DNA from: Bog-756 sp036513075
GTDB lineage: Bacteria; Actinomycetota; Acidimicrobiia; Acidimicrobiales; RAAP-2
NCBI GenBank assembly: GCA_036513075.1
Contig: DATBZS010000020.1
Span: 1 to 16,756 of the forward strand
Length of the DNA: 16,756 nt
Direction of reading: 5' to 3'
In this document: piece after piece, positions 13,264-16,756 of the stretch
How the letters are laid out: the number at the start of each line of letters is the position of its first letter
Numbering within the stretch: the stretch's first letter is position 1
The notes under the pieces: model-generated
Database searches by the model: none
What the model was told of the DNA's origin: nothing
Seen by the model: only the letters and a program-made list of their open reading frames with translations
Translations under genes and position numbers: made by a program

Positions 13264-14042
13264 GGCTGCTGGCCGTGGAGACGGCCACCGACCTGGTGGG
13301 TGCGGCCGTCCTCACCGACGACGGGAGCGTGGCCGAGCGCTCCCACCTCGGGGGTCGGGCCCACGCCGAGCTGCTGGCCCCGGCGATCGAGGAGGTGTGT
13401 GCCCTGGCCGGGTGCCCGCTCGAGGACCTCGACGGATTGGCCGTCGATGTCGGACCAGGGTTGTTCACCGGATTACGGGTGGGGGTGGCCACGGCCAAGG
13501 CCCTCGGCCTGGCCCTCGGCCTCGGCGTGGTCGGGGTCACCAGCCTTGACGTGCTGGCCGCCGGGGCCCGCCAGGAGGCCGGCACCGACCGCGCCGCCCG
13601 TGTCGTTACCGTGGTCGACGCACGTCGGGGCGAAGTGTTCGCCGCCGACTACGAGTTCACCCGCGCCGGGGTCGGGGACGATCCCGACCCGTCGGCAGTG
13701 TGCGACGACCAGTCCGAGGCACTCACCCCCGAGGAGCTGGTGGCGTGGTTGGACGACCTGACCGAGCGCGGGTCAGTGCTGGTGGTGGGCGATGGCGCCG
13801 TCCGCTACCTCGAACTGCTCACCCCGCGGCCCGGCCTCGACCTGGGACTGGCGGCCACCGTGGCCGCTCCTTCGCCCGCCACCCTGGCCCGCCTGGCCGC
13901 CCGCCGCCTGGCTGGCGGTGCGGTCCCGGTGCCCGCCGCCGAGATCGCCCCTGACTACCGGCGCCACCCTGACGCCACGATCAATTGGGAGGAGCGGGCC
14001 CCCCAGCGCACGGCTGTGTCACGGGCGGACGGCGAGCCGTGA
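13260..14042 (+). CDS. tsaB: tRNA t6A biosynthesis protein TsaB
   Basis: TsaB is the non-catalytic ASKHA-fold partner of TsaD in t6A37 synthesis. The 260-residue product opens MRLLAVETATDLVGAAVL, has HAELLAPAIEEV (35-46) and the signature VDVGPGLFTGLRVGVATAKALGLAL (62-86, usually GPGSFTGLR, with Leu here for Ser), then VVDARRGEVFAADYE (118-132). It lacks the HxxxH metal motif of TsaD, as expected. The C-terminal half is more variable and ends near PDYRR plus an extra tail of about 25 residues. The GTG start overlaps the tsaE stop; the stop overlaps rimI. Confidence 0.94.
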   Translation: MRLLAVETATDLVGAAVLTDDGSVAERSHLGGRAHAELLAPAIEEVCALAGCPLEDLDGLAVDVGPGLFTGLRVGVATAKALGLALGLGVVGVTSLDVLAAGARQEAGTDRAARVVTVVDARRGEVFAADYEFTRAGVGDDPDPSAVCDDQSEALTPEELVAWLDDLTERGSVLVVGDGAVRYLELLTPRPGLDLGLAATVAAPSPATLARLAARRLAGGAVPVPAAEIAPDYRRHPDATINWEERAPQRTAVSRADGEP

Positions 14043-14599
14043 CCGTCCCGCCGGACGGGACGACACCGGATGGGCGGCTCAAGGTGGTGGTGGCCCCGAT
14101 GCGGACCCACGACCTGAAGGCCGTTCTCCGGATCGAGAACGAGGTGTTCGACGAGCCGTGGTCGCGTCGCCTGTTCGAAGAGGAGCTGGCCCAACGGACG
14201 TCGCGGGCCTACCGGGCGGCTTGGGTGGGCAACGACCTGGTCGGCTACGCCGGGCAGATGTCAGTGGACGACGAGGCCCACGTCAACAACATCGCCATCG
14301 CCCCGGCCTGGACCGGTCGACGCATCGGCACCGTGTTGATGACCGATCTGGTGCGTACCGCTCTGGCCAGGGGCGCGGCCCACCTGACCCTCGAGGTGGC
14401 GGTGGGCAACGAGCCGGCCCAGGCCCTCTACCGGCGGTTCGGCATGGCCCCGGTCGGGGTGCGGCCCAACTACTACGCCGAAGGCGGAGACGCTCTCGTC
14501 ATGTGGGTGCGGGACATCGACACCGGGATCTACGCCGAGCGACTGGCAGCCATCGAGTCCTTGCTCGTCCCGGTGGTCGATGTCGAACGCCGCGAGTAG
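14039..14599 (+). CDS. rimI: Ribosomal-protein-S18-alanine N-acetyltransferase-like GNAT
   Basis: A GNAT-fold acetyltransferase of the RimI family, which acetylates protein N-termini (S18 in E. coli). The 186 residues include a non-homologous, Pro/Gly-rich start (1-14), the substrate region IENEVFDEPWSRRLFEEEL (32-50), HVNNIAIAPAWTGRRIGTVLM (81-101) containing the acetyl-CoA loop, LEVAVGNEPAQALYRRFGM (118-136) with Glu119 and Tyr131 matching the E. coli Glu103/Tyr115 pair, and VRPNYYAEGGDALVM (141-155). The CoA loop GRRIGTV departs from the usual RGxGxG/A, with Val at the last position. A C-terminal tail of about 25 residues is added. GTG at 14039 overlaps the tsaB stop. An ATG at 14099 would remove the odd N-terminus. 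Confidence 0.9.
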   Translation: MTVPPDGTTPDGRLKVVVAPMRTHDLKAVLRIENEVFDEPWSRRLFEEELAQRTSRAYRAAWVGNDLVGYAGQMSVDDEAHVNNIAIAPAWTGRRIGTVLMTDLVRTALARGAAHLTLEVAVGNEPAQALYRRFGMAPVGVRPNYYAEGGDALVMWVRDIDTGIYAERLAAIESLLVPVVDVERRE

Positions 14600-14652
14600 G
14601 TGGTCCACCAGGACGGAGCGGGCCGGAACTGAGCCATCGGATCCGGTCGGGA

Positions 14653-14658
14653 TAGCGT
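14653..14658 (+). promoter_or_regulatory. Putative -10 box for the VOC gene
   Basis: TAGCGT lies nine bases before TTG at 14668. There is no good -35 and no Shine-Dalgarno site. The box repeats the pattern seen before glmS, nnr, udg and tsaD. Confidence 0.4.
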
Positions 14659-14667
14659 CGGGGGATC

Positions 14668-15039
14668 TTGGACCGTGTGTCGATCCAGTGCGACGACCCC
14701 GGGGCCAGCGCGGCCTTCTACGATGCCGTCCTCGCTCCGCTCGGGATCTCCCGGGTGATGGAATTCGGATCGGTGATCGGGTTCGGCACGTCGGGCACCC
14801 CCGACTTCTGGATCGGACCGAGCGTGTCCGGCGGTGCCTTCCGCGAGTCCCACCTGGCCTTCGCCGCCGCCCACCGCGACGCCGTCCGGGCCTTCTTCGA
14901 CGCTGCAGTGGCCCACGGGGCCGAGGTGCTCAACGAGCCGAAGATCTTGCCCGACTACGACCCGGACTACTTCGGAGGAGCATTCGTGCGCGATCCCGAT
15001 GGCAACAACGTCGAAGCCGTCTGCCGCGCACCCCGATGA
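14668..15039 (+). CDS. VOC (glyoxalase/bleomycin-resistance) superfamily protein
   Basis: A 123-residue single-domain protein of the vicinal oxygen chelate fold; members include metal-dependent lyases, dioxygenases and drug-binding proteins, and the substrate here is unknown. It has the start DRVSIQCDDPGASAAFYDAVLAPLGI (2-27), ESHLAFAA (60-67), and the C-terminal DPDGNNVEAVC (109-119). His62 and Glu116 could bind metal, but the first-strand position that is commonly His (DHVSI) is Arg3, and the usual YHP is YDP (Asp98), so a full metal site is doubtful. TTG at 14668 gives the family N-terminus; GTG at 14677 is a shorter option. It lies between rimI and tsaD, outside the overlap chain. Confidence 0.85.
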   Translation: MDRVSIQCDDPGASAAFYDAVLAPLGISRVMEFGSVIGFGTSGTPDFWIGPSVSGGAFRESHLAFAAAHRDAVRAFFDAAVAHGAEVLNEPKILPDYDPDYFGGAFVRDPDGNNVEAVCRAPR

Positions 15040-15074
15040 GTCCGATCCCGGTCCTGGCCCGTCGGCCCACTCGG

Positions 15075-15080
15075 TAGTGT
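15075..15080 (+). promoter_or_regulatory. Putative -10 box for leaderless tsaD
   Basis: TAGTGT is seven bases before GTG at 15088, with no ribosome-binding site between. An overlapping GTG at 15086 is in a different frame. Confidence 0.5.
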
Positions 15081-15087
15081 CGGCCGT

Positions 15088-16140
15088 GTGACCGACCGCC
15101 ACCACACCAGGCGACCCGACTCCCAGGTGGCCATCTCCCGTGTCCTGGGCATCGAGACCTCGTGCGACGAGACCGCGGCCGCCGTCGTAGAGGACGGCAC
15201 CACCATCGTGTCGTCAGTGGTCAGCAGTCAGATCGACCTGCACGCCCGCTACGGCGGCGTAGTACCCGAGCTGGCCGGCCGGGCCCACGTGGAACTTCTG
15301 ACCCCGGTCCTGGCCGACGCCCTCGAACAGGCCGGCTCCGACCACACGGGCCGGGGCATCGACGGCATTGCCGTGACCAACGGCCCGGGCCTCATCGGCT
15401 CCCTGCTGGTCGGCGTGGCCGAGGCCAAGGCCCTGTCCATGGCGTGGGGTGTCCCCCTGATCGGGGTCAACCACCTGGAGGCCCACCTGTTCGCCTCGCT
15501 ACTCGAGCAGCCCGACCTGGGCTGGCCGCTGGTGGTCCTGTTGGTGTCCGGTGGTCACACCCTGCTGATCGAGGTGACCGCCCCTGGGGAGTACCGGCTG
15601 ATGGGAAGCACCATCGACGACGCCGCCGGCGAAGCGTTCGACAAGGTGGCCCGGTTCATCGGTCTCGGCTACCCGGGCGGCCCGGCCATCGACCGGATCG
15701 CCCCCGAGGGTGACCCGTCGGCGTTTGCCTTCCCCCGTTCGATGCCGGGCGACGGCTACGACTTCAGCTTCAGCGGGCTCAAGACCTCGGTGGTGAACCG
15801 AGTCCGCAAGGAACCTGACGCCTCGACGGCCGACGTGGCCGCCTCGTTCCAGGAGGCCGTCGTCGACATACTCGTCACCCGGGCCCGCCGGGCCGCCGCC
15901 GACGTGGGCGCCCGGGCCCTCTGCCTGGCCGGCGGGGTGGCGGCCAACTCGCTATTGCGGGCCCGGATCGACCAGGCCTGCGCGGAGGACGGCATCGGGG
16001 CGTTCCTGCCGTCGCGCGCCCTGTGCACGGACAACGCGGCAATGGTGGCCGCTGCCGGGCACTGGCGCCTCGCCCGGGGGGACCGCAGCGGCCTCGATCT
16101 CGGGGCCGACCCCAACCTGCGCCTGGTTTCGACGGTCTGA
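15088..16140 (+). CDS. tsaD: tRNA N6-adenosine threonylcarbamoyltransferase TsaD
   Basis: TsaD transfers the threonylcarbamoyl group onto A37 of tRNA, with TsaB and TsaE; it acts in the cytoplasm. The 350 residues include an N-terminal extension of about 17 polar residues, then VLGIETSCDETAAAVV (19-34), HARYGGVVPELAGRAHVE (52-69), TNGPGLIGSLLVG (97-109), the metal motif NHLEAH with His129 and His133, LLVSGGHT (151-158), IDDAAGEAFDK (176-186), FSGLKT (228-233) and CTDNAAMV (313-320) with metal ligand Asp315. All catalytic features are intact. It is separated from tsaB and tsaE by rimI and the VOC gene and has its own -10 box, so the t6A genes here form two transcripts. The gene was formerly called gcp or ygjD. 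Confidence 0.97.
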   Translation: MTDRHHTRRPDSQVAISRVLGIETSCDETAAAVVEDGTTIVSSVVSSQIDLHARYGGVVPELAGRAHVELLTPVLADALEQAGSDHTGRGIDGIAVTNGPGLIGSLLVGVAEAKALSMAWGVPLIGVNHLEAHLFASLLEQPDLGWPLVVLLVSGGHTLLIEVTAPGEYRLMGSTIDDAAGEAFDKVARFIGLGYPGGPAIDRIAPEGDPSAFAFPRSMPGDGYDFSFSGLKTSVVNRVRKEPDASTADVAASFQEAVVDILVTRARRAAADVGARALCLAGGVAANSLLRARIDQACAEDGIGAFLPSRALCTDNAAMVAAAGHWRLARGDRSGLDLGADPNLRLVSTV

Positions 16141-16176
16141 ACTGATCGCGCTGACCCTGCACCGGCAGGCGGCGTT

Positions 16177-16203
16177 CTGGCACTCGCGGGGCGAGGTTGC
16201 CAA
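16177..16203 (+). promoter_or_regulatory. Degenerate upstream CIRCE-like site
   Basis: CTGGCACTC (16177-16185), a 9-bp spacer and GGTTGCCAA (16195-16203) match CIRCE at 13 of 18 arm positions. It begins 48 bp before the clear CIRCE and overlaps the -35 box. It may be a weak second HrcA site or chance. Confidence 0.3.
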
Positions 16204-16225
16204 GCCGGGTCGGGCCGGGTATCGT
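16197..16225 (+). promoter_or_regulatory. groES-groEL promoter
   Basis: TTGCCA (16197-16202) and TATCGT (16220-16225) are spaced by exactly 17 bp, the best sigma-A-like promoter in the window. It is directly followed by the CIRCE element, so the transcription start falls inside the operator. Confidence 0.7.
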
Positions 16226-16251
16226 TGGCACTCTCAACCTTCGACTGCTAA
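16225..16251 (+). promoter_or_regulatory. CIRCE operator (HrcA-binding site)
   Basis: TTGGCACTC (16225-16233), a 9-bp spacer and GACTGCTAA (16243-16251) match the CIRCE consensus TTAGCACTC-N9-GAGTGCTAA with one mismatch in each arm. Location over the groES start site is the standard arrangement for HrcA repression, relieved by heat shock. hrcA itself is not in the window. Confidence 0.88.
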
Positions 16252-16274
16252 CCGTGCCACAGGAGGCCCGAACC

Positions 16275-16568
16275 ATGAGTCTGCACCCCCTTGACGACCG
16301 CATCGTCGTCCAGCCCGGCGAGTCCGAGGAGACCACCGCTTCCGGCCTGGTCATCCCCGACACCGCCAAGGAGAAGCCCCAGCAGGGTGAGGTCCTGGCC
16401 GTCGGCCCCGGCCGTCGCTCGGAGACCACCGGCGAGCTCATCCCCCTCGACATCGCCGTCGGCGACACCGTCGTCTACTCCAAGTACGGCGGCACCGAGA
16501 TCAGCGCCGACGGCAAGGACCTCCTGATCCTGTCGAGCCGCGACATCCTGGCCAAGGTGACCAAGTAA
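16275..16568 (+). CDS. groES: Co-chaperonin GroES
   Basis: GroES is the heptameric lid that caps GroEL and encloses folding substrates. The 97-residue product has the family length and motifs: LHPLDDRIVVQPGESEE at the N-terminus, TASGLVIPDTAKEKPQQGEVLAVGPGRR containing the mobile loop and the beta-barrel, VGDTVVYSKYGGTEI, and the end LLILSSRDILAKVTK. ATG at 16275 is fixed by AGGAGG (16261-16266), eight bases upstream and the strongest Shine-Dalgarno site in the window. Its TAA overlaps the groEL ATG (TAATG), so the two subunits are co-translated under CIRCE control. Confidence 0.97.
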   Translation: MSLHPLDDRIVVQPGESEETTASGLVIPDTAKEKPQQGEVLAVGPGRRSETTGELIPLDIAVGDTVVYSKYGGTEISADGKDLLILSSRDILAKVTK

Positions 16569-16756
16569 TGCCCAAGATCCTCAAGTTCGACGAGTCCGCA
16601 CGCCGTGGCCTCGAGGCCGGCGTCAACAAGCTGGCCGACGTGGTCAAGGTCACCCTCGGCCCGAAGGGCCGCAACGTCGTCATCGAGAAGAAGTTCGGTG
16701 CCCCCACCATCACCAACGACGGCGTGTCCATCGCCCGTGAGGTGGAGCTCGAGGAC
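16568..16756 (+). CDS. groEL: Chaperonin GroEL, N-terminal 63 residues (3' truncated by window edge)
   Basis: GroEL forms the 14-subunit ATP-driven folding chamber. The visible part, MPKILKFDESARRGLEAGVNKLADVVKVTL followed by GPKGRNVVIEKKFGAPTITNDGVSIAREVELED, is the N-terminal equatorial segment. It contains the ATP-contacting TLGPKGRNV loop (residues 29-37) and the NDGVSIA loop (51-57). The ATG overlaps the groES stop by one base. The window ends exactly on a codon boundary. The C-terminal tail, which separates the actinobacterial GroEL1 (His-rich) and GroEL2 (Gly/Met-rich) types, lies outside, so the type cannot be decided. Confidence 0.97.
   Translation, partial: MPKILKFDESARRGLEAGVNKLADVVKVTLGPKGRNVVIEKKFGAPTITNDGVSIAREVELED

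Noticed and set aside
16156..16169. CCTGC/GCAGG hairpin after tsaD as a terminator
   Set aside because: Stem of only five pairs with no T-tract; such hairpins are frequent by chance here.
1..16756. Mobile element, CRISPR, defence island or biosynthetic cluster
   Set aside because: No transposase, integrase, direct-repeat array, toxin-antitoxin pair or foreign codon use; every sizeable gene belongs to a conserved housekeeping family.

Overview
The window is a high-GC stretch with nearly all genes on the + strand. It belongs to a deep-branching actinobacterium, most likely of the Acidimicrobiia type. That placement rests on the actinobacterial gene order, many GTG starts, repeated GTGA stop/start overlaps, and ribosomal proteins S4 and L36 of the zinc-binding (C+) form. 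The lineage is an inference from recalled family features, not from a search.

Layout. Positions 2-1309: the 3' part of adk, then map, with a small possible leader ORF before map. Positions 1310-1569: the longest gene-free stretch (260 bp), holding a stem-loop, a palindrome-bearing promoter and a long infA leader. Positions 1570-5779: infA-rpmJ-rpsM-rpsK-rpsD-rpoA-rplQ-truA, the tail of the ribosomal superoperon. Positions 5813-6872: a promoter and rplM-rpsI. Positions 6877-10712: glmM-glmS-acpS (amino-sugar precursor synthesis and acyl-carrier-protein activation). Positions 10757-12127: a bifunctional NAD(P)HX repair enzyme. Positions 12182-14599: a four-gene chain of family-4 uracil-DNA glycosylase, tsaE, tsaB and rimI, joined by GTGA overlaps. 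Positions 14668-15039: a small VOC-fold protein. Positions 15088-16140: tsaD. Positions 16177-16756: a CIRCE-controlled groES-groEL operon cut by the window end.

Function. The genes form a growth and translation block: initiation (IF1), ribosomal proteins, the RNA polymerase alpha subunit, tRNA modification (TruA pseudouridine; TsaB/D/E for t6A37), N-terminal protein processing (Map, RimI), cell-wall precursor UDP-GlcNAc (GlmM, GlmS), metabolite and DNA repair (Nnr, Udg), and folding (GroES/GroEL).

I found no phage, IS, CRISPR, toxin-antitoxin or defence locus and no tRNA or rRNA. No new multi-gene system is evident. The points worth a second look are regulatory or structural: a CTG start on infA, a recurring TAnnnT box 6-9 nt before start codons that implies widespread leaderless mRNAs, a possible 18-codon leader ORF coupled to map, a second degenerate CIRCE-like site, a palindrome inside the infA promoter, udg at a position where relatives carry alr, and a VOC protein lacking expected metal-binding histidines.
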